Part shown: in pieces, positions 8,121-17,683 of the stretch
Layout: every line of letters starts with the position of its first letter
How positions within the stretch are numbered: position 1 is the stretch's first letter
NCBI RefSeq assembly: GCF_001636295.1
Contig: NZ_CP014209.1
Span: 2,666,001-2,730,000, forward strand
Reading direction: 5' to 3'
Length of the DNA stretch: 64,000 nt
Source of the DNA: Isoptericola dokdonensis DS-3
GTDB taxonomy: Bacteria; Actinomycetota; Actinomycetes; Actinomycetales; Cellulomonadaceae
Translations under genes and position numbers: made by a program
Notes under the pieces: generated by a model
Database searches by the model: none
The model's input: only the letters and a program-made list of their open reading frames with translations
Told to the model about the DNA's origin: nothing

Positions 8121-8459
8121 TCAGGTCGCGGGGGAGGAGGCGAGGACCTGCTCGATCTCCTCGGTGAGGGCGCGCTTGGGGCGGGCGCCGATGATCGACT
8201 TCACGATCTCCCCGCCGGAGTAGACGTTGAGCGTGGGGATCGAGGTGATGCCGTAGGCCATCGTGGTGGCCTGGTTGGCGTCGGTGTCGAGCTTGACGAT
8301 CTTGACCTTGCCCGCGTACTCCTCGGAGAGCTCCTCGAGGATGGGCGCGACCATGCGGCACGGGCCGCACCAGGTGGCCCAGAAGTCCACCAGGACGGGG
8401 ACGTCGGACTCGAGGACCTCGGACTTGAAGGTCTCGTCGGTGACGGCGACGGTGGCCAT
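8121..8459 (-). CDS. trxA: Thioredoxin
   Basis: This 112-residue thioredoxin has the active site W-C-G-P-C with cysteines at residues 31 and 34, the preceding VDFWAT strand, and the cis-proline loop [10 protein letters not shown]. It reduces protein disulfides using electrons from thioredoxin reductase. It lies 36 bases downstream of trxB and ends before a strong terminator. A GGAGCG ribosome-binding site precedes the ATG. Pairing with trxB near the origin is conserved across actinobacteria. Confidence 0.96.
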   Translation of the reverse strand: MATVAVTDETFKSEVLESDVPVLVDFWATWCGPCRMVAPILEELSEEYAGKVKIVKLDTDANQATTMAYGITSIPTLNVYSGGEIVKSIIGARPKRALTEEIEQVLASSPAT

Positions 8460-8495
8460 GTGTGCGCTCCTTCGGTGGTGGGTAGGGAAGTCTGC

Positions 8496-9503
8496 TCAGC
8501 CGGCGACCGCGTCGAGGGCGGCCGGGAGCTCCTCGGGGTCGGGCTGGTCCTGGCCGGCGAGGTCGGCGAGGTAGGCCTGGGCGTCGAGGGCGGCGGCGCA
8601 GCCGGACCCGGCGGCGGTGATGGCCTGGCGGTAGGTGTGGTCGACGAGGTCGCCGCAGGCGAACACGCCGGGCTGGTTGGTGCGGGTGGTGCGTCCTTCG
8701 ACCAGGACGTAGCCGTCGTCGTCGAGGTCGATCTGCCCGGCGAGGAGCTCGCTGCGGGGGTCGTGGCCGATGGCGACGAACAGGCCGGTGGCGTCCAGGT
8801 CGGTCTCGACGCCGGTGACGGTGTCGTGCAGGCGCACGCCGGTGACCTTGTCCTGGCCGTGGATGGCCACCACGGCGCTGTTCCACGCGAAGTCGATCTT
8901 GGGGTCGGCGGTGGCGCGGTCGGCCATGATCTTGGAGGCGCGCAGCGCGTCGCGGCGGTGCACCACGGTGACCTTCGAGGCGAACCGGGTCAGGAAGGTC
9001 GCTTCCTCCATGGCGGAGTCGCCGCCGCCGACGACCACGACGTGCTGGTCGCGGAAGAAGAATCCGTCGCAGGTCGCGCACCAGGACACCCCGCGCCCGG
9101 ACAGGCGCTTCTCGTCGTCCAGGCCGAGCTCGCGGTAGGCGGACCCGGTGGCCAGGACGACGGCGCGGGCACGGAACGTCTCCCCGCCGCCGGTGGTGAC
9201 CGTCTTGACCTGGCCGGTCAGCTCCAGGGTCTCGGCGTCGTCCCACAGGACCTTCGCGCCGAACTTCTCGGCCTGCTCGCGCAGCTGTTCCATGAGGTCG
9301 GGGCCCTGCACCCCGGTGGGGAACCCGGGGAAGTTCTCCACCTCGGTGGTGTTCATCAGGGCGCCACCGGCGGTCACCGAACCCGCGACCACGACCGGGG
9401 CGAGCCCGGCACGGGCCGCGTAGATCGCCGCGGTGTACCCGGCAGGGCCGGAACCCACGATGACGATGTCGTGCGTCGGGGACGAGGTCGACTGGTCGGT
9501 CAC
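8496..9503 (-). CDS. trxB: Thioredoxin-disulfide reductase
   Basis: This 335-residue flavoprotein transfers electrons from NADPH to thioredoxin. It shows the FAD-binding GSGPAG near residue 17, the redox-active C-A-T-C (cysteines 142 and 145), the NADPH motif GGGDSA and the C-terminal FAD motif [15 protein letters not shown]. Length is typical. It begins 95 bases after the stop of the pseudokinase gene, so it may be cotranscribed with the envelope genes or have its own promoter. I cannot identify a promoter by eye. Confidence 0.96.
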   Translation of the reverse strand: MTDQSTSSPTHDIVIVGSGPAGYTAAIYAARAGLAPVVVAGSVTAGGALMNTTEVENFPGFPTGVQGPDLMEQLREQAEKFGAKVLWDDAETLELTGQVKTVTTGGGETFRARAVVLATGSAYRELGLDDEKRLSGRGVSWCATCDGFFFRDQHVVVVGGGDSAMEEATFLTRFASKVTVVHRRDALRASKIMADRATADPKIDFAWNSAVVAIHGQDKVTGVRLHDTVTGVETDLDATGLFVAIGHDPRSELLAGQIDLDDDGYVLVEGRTTRTNQPGVFACGDLVDHTYRQAITAAGSGCAAALDAQAYLADLAGQDQPDPEELPAALDAVAG

Positions 9504-9598
9504 GTTCGCTCCAGGTGGTCGGTCAGGATCCGGCGCCGGGAGGTGGGTCCCGGGTCGCCAGGGTTGTCAACACACCGGCGGCGCCGTGTGTTCCAGGG

Positions 9599-11443
9599 TC
9601 AGGACAGGGTGATCTCGTTGAGCTCGAGCCGGTAGTCGCCGTCGGTGGTGGGGAGCTCGGTGATCCACAGGACCATGTCGCCGACGATGACGGGCTCGTC
9701 CAGCTCGATCGCGGTCTCGGCGTCGAAGGAGCCCTCGGCGAGGAGGTCGCCGCCGGTCGGGTCGTCACCGGTGGTCGCGCGCAGCTCCCAGCGGCCGCCC
9801 TGGCTGTTGGTGAGGAGGTCGACGCGGGACACGGGGGCGTTCTCCCGGAGCTGGACCTCGTAGCCGAGTCCCTCCTTGAGCCCGCCGAAGACCGGGTTGT
9901 TGCGGTACGTGTACGTGTACCAGAACGTCGACGGGTCGGAGTCGTACGCGAGCTCGGCGGCCTCGGGCTTGTCGGCCTCCGCGTCACCGAGCGCGACGAC
10001 GGTGCCGGCGTCGATGATCGGCCGCACCTCGGGCGTCTCCTCCTCGGTGGGCTCCGGCTCCTCGCTGGAGGTGGCGCCGTCGGTGGGGGCCGCGCTGGTG
10101 CTGGTCTCGGCGACGGGCGGCGGGGCGTCGAACGGCCTGATCGCCTGGCTGACCGCCCAGATCGCGGCGAGCACGACGAGCACCAGGATGATGCCGAGGA
10201 CGATGGGCGTCGGGTTGACGCCGCGGCGCTTCGGTGCGGCGGTGGACGAGAACGACCCGGTCGTGGGGCTGCCGGACCCGGGGGGCGCGGTGTACCCGCC
10301 GGGCGGCGGCGGGACGGGCGCGTGCTGCTGGGTGGCGCCCGGCTGCCCGGCGTAGGCCTGCTGGGGCGCGGGCTGCTGCGGGTACGCGGTGGGTGCGGGC
10401 GGGGCGACCGGCGGGGTGCCGTAGCCGGCGGCCGGCGAGTACGCGGCGGTGGGTGCGGCCTGACCGTAGGCGGACCCGGCCACGGCACCGACGGCTCCCG
10501 CACGTGCGATGCGCCCGGTGGTCGAGGGGCGTCGCACGGGGGGTGCGGGCGGCGGCGTCCCGGGACGGCTCTCGGCGGAGCTGCCCGTGCCGAGGACGGA
10601 CGCGCGCACGGGCCGGTCCGGCGCGGGCTGCACGAACTGGGGCAGAGCGGCCATGACGGACACCTGACCCCACGGCTCGAGGGCCGCGACGACGTCGCCG
10701 GGTCCGGCGGGGACGTCGTCCCCGGTGCCGAAGGCGCGGCGGGCCAGCGCGTCGAGCTCGGGGTCGACGTGGGGGACCAGCGCGGACAGCGGGACCGCGC
10801 CGTCGGCGTCGCCCTGGGCAGGCAGGGGGCGGACGGCGTCGGGCGCGATCCAGGGGTTGTCGAGCGGTTCGCCCGGCCAGCGGGCCGTGAGGGCGTAGTA
10901 GCCGAGCGCGACGAGGCCGCGCGCGTCGGTGGCCCCGGCGTCGACGTCGGAGGCCTCGACGCCGGCGAGCCCGGCGTCGATCCCGAGCCCGGTGACGACG
11001 ACCCGGTGCCCGTCGACGCGGACGGCCTCGGGACGCAGGGCGAGGTGGTGGACGCCGCGCTGGCGGGCCGCCTCGAGGGCGGTGGCGGCCTCGCCGACGA
11101 GGGCGCGGGCCTGCTGGGCGTCGACGAGCCCGCGGGAGACGATCTGGGTGAGCGACTCGCCGGCGTAGGGCTCGGTGATGACGTAGGAGGTCTCGCCGGA
11201 CCCGAGGTCGGTGCTGCCGACGTCGAGCACGCGGCACAGGCGGGGGTCGGCGACGAGGGCGGCGCGGCGGGCGGCGTCCATGGCGGCCGAGGCGTTCGGG
11301 CCGGTGACGAAGGTGACGCGGACGGCGCGGTCCAGGATCTGGTCCTGCGCCTCCCAGGCCTCCGCCTCCGCGAGGTCGGTCGCGGCGGGGCGGGTCAGCC
11401 GGTAACGGTCGACCATGACGGTCCCGGGCTGGACGTTGCTCAC
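9599..11443 (-). CDS. Membrane pseudokinase with extracellular binding domain (MviN C-terminal-like)
   Basis: This 614-residue protein has three parts: an N-terminal kinase-like fold (to about 270), a Pro/Ala/Gln-rich linker, one transmembrane helix (IVLGIILVLVVLAAIWAV), then an acidic segment and a beta-rich outer domain. Catalytic residues are missing: the HRD loop reads HLALRPEA, the DFG position reads GLG, and the VAIK lysine position holds arginine (AVRV). It corresponds to the pseudokinase and extracellular portion fused to MurJ (MviN) in Mycobacterium tuberculosis, where phosphorylation by PknB recruits an FHA protein. Here it is a separate gene downstream of murJ. I chose the GTG at 11443, eight bases after GGAGG. 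Confidence 0.8.
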   Translation of the reverse strand: MSNVQPGTVMVDRYRLTRPAATDLAEAEAWEAQDQILDRAVRVTFVTGPNASAAMDAARRAALVADPRLCRVLDVGSTDLGSGETSYVITEPYAGESLTQIVSRGLVDAQQARALVGEAATALEAARQRGVHHLALRPEAVRVDGHRVVVTGLGIDAGLAGVEASDVDAGATDARGLVALGYYALTARWPGEPLDNPWIAPDAVRPLPAQGDADGAVPLSALVPHVDPELDALARRAFGTGDDVPAGPGDVVAALEPWGQVSVMAALPQFVQPAPDRPVRASVLGTGSSAESRPGTPPPAPPVRRPSTTGRIARAGAVGAVAGSAYGQAAPTAAYSPAAGYGTPPVAPPAPTAYPQQPAPQQAYAGQPGATQQHAPVPPPPGGYTAPPGSGSPTTGSFSSTAAPKRRGVNPTPIVLGIILVLVVLAAIWAVSQAIRPFDAPPPVAETSTSAAPTDGATSSEEPEPTEEETPEVRPIIDAGTVVALGDAEADKPEAAELAYDSDPSTFWYTYTYRNNPVFGGLKEGLGYEVQLRENAPVSRVDLLTNSQGGRWELRATTGDDPTGGDLLAEGSFDAETAIELDEPVIVGDMVLWITELPTTDGDYRLELNEITLS

Positions 11444-11549
11444 CTGGACGCCTCCGTGGTGGTGTGGTGGGGGTGCGGACCTGGGCCGGACCAGCAGGTG
11501 TGCCGCTCCGTCGGTCCATGGTAGGGGGAAGTGCTCACGGCGCGGCCCG

Positions 11550-13277
11550 TCACGCGGCGTTCCGACGAACCCTGCGCAGGATCGGCGCAAGCGCGTCGTC
11601 GAGCTCGCGTGCGCGCAGCAGCTTGAGCAGGGCGACGTAGACGGCGGTCATGAGGAGCCCGGCGGTGGCGGTGACGAGCAGCGCCCACGGCCAGGACGAT
11701 CCGGCGGAGCCGCCGAGCAGGTCGACGACGAGCCAGCCGAGCCCTGCGGCGACGAGGGCGGACAGCGCGGCCTTGCCGTAGAGGCCGAGGACGCGTGCGG
11801 CGTCCATGCCCTGGAGCTTGCGGCTCATGCCGCGCACGCGCAGCAGGAGGGAGATCCAGGTGGCCAGGGCGAACGCGCCGCCGGCGGCGACGGCCCAGTA
11901 CTCGACGGGCAGCAGCTCGACGGCGATCCACAGGGCGACGACCATCGAGACGGTGGCGAAGATCTGGATGACGAAGACGCTGCGGCCGTCCTCGAACGCG
12001 AAGTACATGCGGCGCACCAGGACGGTGGCGCCGAGGGCGATGCAGCCCACGGCCATCGCCTGCAGGATCGGCGCGATGGCGTCCACGGCGACGTCGGACG
12101 CGGTGGGGACGAGCGTCTTGACCAGCGGGTGCGCCAACGTGACGAGGGCGGCCGCGGAGAACACGGAGAAGATGCCGGCGGAGCGCAGGCCGAGCGACAT
12201 GTCGCGGCGCACGGCGGGCAGGTCCCCGGCGGTCACGGCGGCGCTCATCCGGGGGAACAGGACGGTGACGATGGAGACCACCACGAGGGAGTGGGGGAGC
12301 AGGTAGATCGTCATCGCGTTGGTGTAGGCGGCGTTGCCGGCGACGGCGTCGCCCGCCGCGGTGACGGTCTGGCCGGCGGCACCCAGCACGTTCGTCAGGT
12401 ACAGGACGCCGAGCTGTTCCAGCACGACGGCGCCGATGGTCCACCCGACGACCTTCCCGGCGGAGCGCAGACCGATCCCGCGCAGGCCGAGGCGGAAGCC
12501 CCAGCGGAACCCGGCGCGGCGCAGCGGGACGACGAGCAGCAGCGCCTGGGCGGCGATGCCGAGCGTGGCGGTCCCGGCGAGCAGCACCGTCTGCGTCGTC
12601 GTCCACCCGGCGATCTCGTCGATGCCCGCGTCGGGGGCGCTGCCGAACAGGACGAGGAACGCCCCGAAGCCGACGAAGGAGACGACGTTGTTCGCGACCG
12701 GCGCCCACCCGTAGGCGGCGAACCGGCCGTGCGCGCCGAGCACCTGCCCGAGCAGCGTGTACAGCCCGTAGAAGAAGACCTGCGGCAGGCACCAGTAGGC
12801 GAAGACGGTGGCGAGCTCGCGTGCCTCGGGCGTCCACTCACCGCTGAGGGTGAACAGGTGCACGACGACCGGCGCCGCCGCGACCAGCACGATCGTGCCG
12901 GACAGCAGGCCCAGCCCGGACAGGGTGAGCAGCTTGTCGAGTCGCTCACGGGCGTTGTGCGCCTGCATGGACTTGAGGATCTGCGGCACGAGGACGGACT
13001 GGAGCACGCCCGCCGAGATGAGGGCGAACAGCATGTTGGGCAGCTTGTTCGCGATGTCGAACGCGTTCGCGGCGGTCCCGGTGGCGCCCACGCACGCGAC
13101 GAGCAGCATGGTGCGCACGAGGCCGGACGCGCGGGACGCGGTGGTGCCCAGGGACATCGCCAGGGAGCTGCGGCCCAGGCTGCTGCGCCGCACCCCGGGG
13201 GTGCTCGCGGCGGCGGGCGCCCCGGGGTCGTCGGGCGACGGCCCGGCGGCGTTCGGCACGGGCGGCTCGGCGGTCAT
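11550..13277 (-). CDS. murJ: Lipid II flippase MurJ (MviN)
   Basis: This 575-residue polytopic protein of the MOP exporter family flips the peptidoglycan precursor lipid II across the membrane. After a Pro/Ala-rich cytoplasmic start, the signature SLAMSLGTTASRASGLVRTM and about 14 hydrophobic segments follow, including KLPNMLFALISAGVLQSVLVP. The ATG at 13277 overlaps the stop of the upstream DUF6049 gene by four bases. In mycobacteria the pseudokinase is fused to MurJ, but here the protein ends at RRNAA and the pseudokinase starts 106 bases downstream. Confidence 0.93.
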   Translation of the reverse strand: MTAEPPVPNAAGPSPDDPGAPAAASTPGVRRSSLGRSSLAMSLGTTASRASGLVRTMLLVACVGATGTAANAFDIANKLPNMLFALISAGVLQSVLVPQILKSMQAHNARERLDKLLTLSGLGLLSGTIVLVAAAPVVVHLFTLSGEWTPEARELATVFAYWCLPQVFFYGLYTLLGQVLGAHGRFAAYGWAPVANNVVSFVGFGAFLVLFGSAPDAGIDEIAGWTTTQTVLLAGTATLGIAAQALLLVVPLRRAGFRWGFRLGLRGIGLRSAGKVVGWTIGAVVLEQLGVLYLTNVLGAAGQTVTAAGDAVAGNAAYTNAMTIYLLPHSLVVVSIVTVLFPRMSAAVTAGDLPAVRRDMSLGLRSAGIFSVFSAAALVTLAHPLVKTLVPTASDVAVDAIAPILQAMAVGCIALGATVLVRRMYFAFEDGRSVFVIQIFATVSMVVALWIAVELLPVEYWAVAAGGAFALATWISLLLRVRGMSRKLQGMDAARVLGLYGKAALSALVAAGLGWLVVDLLGGSAGSSWPWALLVTATAGLLMTAVYVALLKLLRARELDDALAPILRRVRRNAA

Positions 13278-15379
13278 GGTGCGCGGTCCTCCGGGAGGTC
13301 GTCGTCGGTGGGGAGGGTGTGCTGCGGGCCGGTGGGGACGGCGGCCTCGGTGACCTGCTCCCCGGTGGTGCGCCGGTCGGACCGGCCGCGACGGACGGTC
13401 CGCCAGATGCCGGCGACGAACAGCAGCCCGACGCCGCCCGCGAGGACCGCGGTCCCCACCGTCTCCCACCCGGCGCGGACCTTGACGGTGAGCTCGGTGG
13501 GGTCGGTGACGGCGACGCCGCTCGGGGCGAGGACCTCGACGTCGAGCGTGACGTCGCCGGACCCGATGGCGCGGACGCGGATCTCGGCGTCGCGGGACGT
13601 CCCGGCGGGCACGACGATCGTCGGGTTGGTCTCGACGACCAGCCGGGGGTCGTCGGGGGTGAGGCGGACCGACACGGTGGCGTCGACGGGCAGCTCGTTC
13701 CGGATGCGCACGGGCAGGTTGCCGGCGTCGCTGATGAGGGTGACGTCGGCGCGGTCGGCGACGTCGATCCCGTCCTGGAGCTGGTCGGCCTGGGCGGTCG
13801 CGAGCCCGACGGCGGTGGCCCGCGCGTCGGGGTCGGTCCGGTAGGCGATCGACATCGGGGCGGTGAGGTCCCGGTCCGCGGTGCCGGTGAGCGCGGCCGG
13901 GTCGGCGGCGACGGTGGCGAACGACGCGAGGCCGGTGCGGGTGGTGACGAGGTCCGCCACCGACGCGGGGTCGAGCTCCGCCTCGCTCACGGTGGAGCGC
14001 TCGACCCGGTACTCGGTGCCGGGGACCGCGTCGAGCACCTGCGTGAAGGGGGAGACGTCCACCCAGTCCTGCGCGGCGAGCGTGGTGAGCACGGTGTCGA
14101 ACGTCGGCACGTCCGGCGCCCACCCGCGGGGCATGGCGGCGACGACGTCGCGGTCGCCCGCCGGCGACCGCTGCTCTCCGGCGAGCACGGCGGTGTCCGC
14201 CAGGAGGTGCTGGACAAGCTCTGTGGTGGAGGCGCCCGTGCCGGTCCCGGCGACCAGCGCTCCGAGGGTCTCGTCGGCGACGACGACGGGGACGTCGCGA
14301 CCACCGGCGGGCGCGGTGCCGACGGCGGACGCCGCCCCCTCGGCGGTGGGGCGGGCCCCGGACTCGACGACGACGTGCTGCGCACCGGCCGCGGCGGCGG
14401 TCGCCAGGGTGGGCCGGTCGGGCGCGCCGACCGGCCAGGCGACCGAGGTGGTCCAGCGGCCTGGCGCCGCCCAGTCGTCGGCGACGAGGTCCAGGGAGGT
14501 CGTCGCGGCGACGTCCGTGGCGGTGACGTCGGCGTGGGCGAGGGCTGCGAGGTCGGTGTCGTACGGCGGCAGCACGGCGACGTCGGCGCCGCCGGCACGC
14601 TGGAGGCGACCGGCCCACCCGTTGGCGGTGTCGTCGGTGCTGGTGGCGGCCGCGGCGACGACGGCGGGGTCGACGGCCAGCGACAGCGCGGCGCTGCCGG
14701 TGGTGGCGGCGTCGAGGAGGCGGGCGTAGGTGCCGCCGGCACCGGTGGCGTCGGCGACCGCGTCGACGTACTCGGCGGGCGCGGCCGGGTCGAGCGCGGG
14801 CCCCGTGAGGGGTGCCACGACGGCGAGCCCGATCGCGTCGGGTGCCGTGCGTCCGGCGCGCGGCGTGCCGCCGTCAGGGTCGTACAGCAGGAACGAGTGC
14901 AGGACGGCGACCGTGCCGCTGCCGTCGGTGACGCGGACGGACATCTCGCGGGGGCCCCACTCGGCGTCGGCGCCGAGCTGGAGGGTGGCGACGTCGAGCT
15001 CGAACGTGACCTCGGTGGACTCACCCGGGTCGAGGTCGTCGAGGGGGAGGTCGAGCTGGCCGGTCGCGACGCCCCGGCCGCCGTCCGCCCACGCGGCGAC
15101 GTCGGCCCGGGTCGACACGACCCGCCAGCCGACGCCGAGCTCGGCGCGCAGGCCCGTCACCGGGTCGGTGCCGGGGTTGGTGACCCGGGCGGTCACGCGC
15201 TGCGTTGCGTCGGGGCCGACGACGGTGGGCGCGACGGCGACGAGCTCGACCGTGACGTCGTCGGCGTCCGCGGACGCGGGCCCGACCGGCACCCCGACGA
15301 GCAGGGCCAGCAGCAGCAGGAGCGCGGGCACGACGGCCAGGACGCGGGGCAGGTGCCCGGCGGGGAGGGAAGGGTTCAC
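13274..15379 (-). CDS. DUF6049 family membrane-anchored protein (Rv3909-like)
   Basis: This 701-residue protein has a signal sequence (VLAVVPALLLLLALLVGVPVG, ending near PASADA), a long exported portion with Ig-like beta-strand stretches (VTARVTNPGTDPVTGL near the start and DVTLDVEVLAPSG near the end), and a C-terminal transmembrane helix followed by a basic, cytoplasmic tail. Proteins of this type sit immediately upstream of murJ throughout actinobacteria (Rv3909 in M. tuberculosis). Their biochemical role is not established; a part in cell-wall precursor export is inference from synteny. The GTG start at 15379 lies 10 bases after the NUDIX stop. Confidence 0.82.
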   Translation of the reverse strand: MNPSLPAGHLPRVLAVVPALLLLLALLVGVPVGPASADADDVTVELVAVAPTVVGPDATQRVTARVTNPGTDPVTGLRAELGVGWRVVSTRADVAAWADGGRGVATGQLDLPLDDLDPGESTEVTFELDVATLQLGADAEWGPREMSVRVTDGSGTVAVLHSFLLYDPDGGTPRAGRTAPDAIGLAVVAPLTGPALDPAAPAEYVDAVADATGAGGTYARLLDAATTGSAALSLAVDPAVVAAAATSTDDTANGWAGRLQRAGGADVAVLPPYDTDLAALAHADVTATDVAATTSLDLVADDWAAPGRWTTSVAWPVGAPDRPTLATAAAAGAQHVVVESGARPTAEGAASAVGTAPAGGRDVPVVVADETLGALVAGTGTGASTTELVQHLLADTAVLAGEQRSPAGDRDVVAAMPRGWAPDVPTFDTVLTTLAAQDWVDVSPFTQVLDAVPGTEYRVERSTVSEAELDPASVADLVTTRTGLASFATVAADPAALTGTADRDLTAPMSIAYRTDPDARATAVGLATAQADQLQDGIDVADRADVTLISDAGNLPVRIRNELPVDATVSVRLTPDDPRLVVETNPTIVVPAGTSRDAEIRVRAIGSGDVTLDVEVLAPSGVAVTDPTELTVKVRAGWETVGTAVLAGGVGLLFVAGIWRTVRRGRSDRRTTGEQVTEAAVPTGPQHTLPTDDDLPEDRAP

Positions 15380-15389
15380 GCGCGCACGC

Positions 15390-15995
15390 TCACTCGACGA
15401 GCTCCGGCGCGCGGTCCAGCACCTGGAGCGCCGTCGCGGCGAGCCGCTGCTCGTTGGGGTAGGCCAGGAGGTCGGGCAGGTCGGCGAGCGGCACCCACCG
15501 CGCGTCCTCCGCCTCGCCGTCGGGGTCGCCGTCGGCGGTGATGAGGCCCCCTTCGGCGCGCAGCAGGAAGTGGTGGACGACCTTGTGGACGCGGCGGTCG
15601 TCGCCGCTGAACCAGTAGTCGATGACGCCCAGGGTGCTGCGCACGGACCCGATGATGCCGGTCTCCTCACGGATCTCGCGGACGGCCGCCTCCGCCGGGG
15701 TCTCCCGGCCCTCCAGGTGTCCCTTGGGCAGGCACATCTCGAGGCGCCCCGCCCGGTTGCGCCGCAGGATGACCGCGGCGCGGGGGCCGGCGGCGTGCCG
15801 GGCGACGACGAGACCCCCGGCGGACGTCTCGTCGACGACGGGCAGCTGCCCGGCGGGGGTGCCCGTCGCAGGCCCGACGGTGCCGGTGGCCAGGCGCGCC
15901 GGGTCGACCCGCAGGGGGTGCCCGCCGGGCGGGACGGGAACCGGCACGGAAGGACGCCCCTCGGGGCCCCCTGGTGCCGGTACCGCGGATGACAT
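15390..15995 (-). CDS. NUDIX hydrolase (MutT4-like)
   Basis: This 201-residue protein carries a complete Nudix box G-x5-E-x7-R-E-x2-E-E-x-G: GHLEGRETPAEAAVREIREE followed by TG, near residues 92-113. The family hydrolyses nucleoside diphosphates linked to another moiety, using a divalent metal. An N-terminal Pro/Gly-rich segment of about 55 residues is probably disordered. It is the first gene of the leftward NUDIX-DUF6049-murJ operon and diverges from the CCA-type polymerase, as mutT4 does from pcnA in mycobacteria. The substrate cannot be told from sequence. Confidence 0.9.
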   Translation of the reverse strand: MSSAVPAPGGPEGRPSVPVPVPPGGHPLRVDPARLATGTVGPATGTPAGQLPVVDETSAGGLVVARHAAGPRAAVILRRNRAGRLEMCLPKGHLEGRETPAEAAVREIREETGIIGSVRSTLGVIDYWFSGDDRRVHKVVHHFLLRAEGGLITADGDPDGEAEDARWVPLADLPDLLAYPNEQRLAATALQVLDRAPELVE

Positions 15996-16144
15996 GGGGC
16001 CACCCTACCGAGTTCACCCGTGGCGGCGGACGAGCGGCCGACGTCGTCGCGCCGCTGGTCGCGGACGCCTGGCGCCCCGGGCGTCCGGGCGGGCCGGTCG
16101 CGCCGGTGCGCGACCACGGCGCGGATCTGGGAGGATCGGACGTC

Positions 16145-17617
16145 GTGTCGACTCCTGAACCTCTGCCCCCCGCGGCCCTGCTGCGACGCGCGCTGGGCGT
16201 GCTCACCGAGATGGCGCCCGCCGCGATCGAGCTGGGCGAGGTGTTCACCGCCGCCGGGCACGAGCTGGCGCTCGTCGGCGGGCCGGTCCGCGACGCCTTC
16301 CTGGGCCGCGCGAGCGCCGACCTGGACTTCGCGACGTCCGCCTCGCCGGACGAGACGCAGCGCCTCCTGGCCCGGTGGGGCGACGCGCACTGGGACATCG
16401 GCAAGGAGTTCGGCACCATCGGCGCCCGCCGCTTCGGCCGCGACGGCGCGGACGACGTCGTCGTCGAGGTGACGACGTACCGCACCGACGAGTACGACCC
16501 GTCCTCCCGCAAGCCCCTGGTGGCGTTCGGGGACACCCTGGACGGCGACCTGTCCCGCCGCGACTTCACCGTGAACGCGATGGCGGTCCGGCTGCCCGAC
16601 CTGACGTTCGTCGACCCGTTCGACGGCCTGACCGACCTCGCGGCCGGCGTGCTGCGGACCCCGATCGCGCCGGAGCGGTCCTTCGACGACGACCCGCTGC
16701 GCATGCTGCGTGCCGCCCGGTTCGCGGCGCAGCTCGGGTTCGCGGTCGAGCCGGGCACCCGCGCGGCGATCGAGCAGATGGCGTCCCGCCTGGACATCGT
16801 GTCGGCGGAGCGCGGGCAGGCCGAGCTGACGAAGCTGCTGTGCGCGGCGTCGCCCCGCGAGGGCCTGCGGGTGCTGGTCGACACCGGCATGGCCGACGAG
16901 GTGCTGCCGGAGCTGCCCGCGCTGCGGCTCGAGATCGACGAGCACCACCGCCACAAGGACGTCTACGAGCACTCCCTCATCGTGCTCGACCAGGCCATCG
17001 CGCAGGAGACCGGGCCCGGCGGCGCCGTCCCCGCCCCCGACCTGGTGCTGCGCCTCGCCGCGCTGCTGCACGACATCGGCAAGCCCGCGACGCGCCGGTT
17101 CGAGGCCGGCGGCGGCGTCAGCTTCCACCACCACGAGGTCGTCGGGGCCAAGCTCGTCGCGAAGCGGCTGCGTGCACTGAAGTTCGAGAAGCAGGTCGTC
17201 AAGGACGTCGCGCGGCTCGTGGAGCTGCACCTGCGGTTCCACGGCTACGGCGACGGCGCCTGGACCGACTCGGCGGTGCGCCGCTACGTCACCGACGCCG
17301 GACCCCTGCTGGAGCGCCTGCACCGCCTCACCCGCGCCGACTGCACGACGCGGAACAAGCGCAAGGCGAAGCGCCTGGCGGACGCCTACACCGACCTCGA
17401 GCAGCGCATCGCGCAGCTGCGCGAGCAGGAGGAGCTCGACGCGATCCGCCCCGACCTCGACGGCACCCAGATCATGGCGATCCTCGGCATCGCCCCCGGT
17501 CGGGAGGTCGGGCAGGCGTACCAGCACCTGCTCGCGCTACGCATGGAGCACGGGCCGCTGGGCGAGGAGCGCGCCACCGCCGAGCTCCGCGCCTGGTGGG
17601 GGGCTCGTCAGGCCTGA
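16145..17617 (+). CDS. pcnA: CCA tRNA nucleotidyltransferase / poly(A) polymerase family
   Basis: This 490-residue protein adds or repairs the 3' CCA end of tRNAs. The class II nucleotidyltransferase signature is clear: LVGGPVRDAFLGR followed by DLDFATSA, with the metal-binding D-x-D. Then come RRDFTVNAMA and the HD phosphohydrolase-type domain with LLHDIGKPATR. I chose the GTG at 16145 because GGGAGG lies upstream and the length matches mycobacterial PcnA. It diverges from the NUDIX gene. A long upstream extension of the frame lacks homology and overlaps the divergent promoter region. Confidence 0.93.
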   Translation: MSTPEPLPPAALLRRALGVLTEMAPAAIELGEVFTAAGHELALVGGPVRDAFLGRASADLDFATSASPDETQRLLARWGDAHWDIGKEFGTIGARRFGRDGADDVVVEVTTYRTDEYDPSSRKPLVAFGDTLDGDLSRRDFTVNAMAVRLPDLTFVDPFDGLTDLAAGVLRTPIAPERSFDDDPLRMLRAARFAAQLGFAVEPGTRAAIEQMASRLDIVSAERGQAELTKLLCAASPREGLRVLVDTGMADEVLPELPALRLEIDEHHRHKDVYEHSLIVLDQAIAQETGPGGAVPAPDLVLRLAALLHDIGKPATRRFEAGGGVSFHHHEVVGAKLVAKRLRALKFEKQVVKDVARLVELHLRFHGYGDGAWTDSAVRRYVTDAGPLLERLHRLTRADCTTRNKRKAKRLADAYTDLEQRIAQLREQEELDAIRPDLDGTQIMAILGIAPGREVGQAYQHLLALRMEHGPLGEERATAELRAWWGARQA

Positions 17618-17683
17618 CCTGCGGCCCTAGGGTGAGCCCGGGACCCCGCGGCGGAGCGGGGGCACGGGCGAGCGGAGGCTCAC

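Noticed and set aside
11444..11549. Frameshift splitting a fused murJ-pseudokinase gene
   Set aside because: There is a 106-base spacer, a clear murJ stop and a separate GGAGG-GTG start, so two genes are the better reading.
9515..14729. Long plus-strand open frames over the pseudokinase, murJ and DUF6049 genes
   Set aside because: They are high-GC shadows: low-complexity Gly/Arg/Val strings with no domains, opposite well-supported genes.
15945..15985. Fourth palindromic element, because of GGGGCCCCCTGG in the NUDIX 5' end
   Set aside because: Only the short GC run is shared; the loop flank and long perfect arms of the element family are absent.
13274..17527. 1,417-residue minus-strand open frame spanning DUF6049 and beyond
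   Set aside because: The part beyond the DUF6049 start is antisense to the tRNA nucleotidyltransferase and overlaps the NUDIX gene in another frame.
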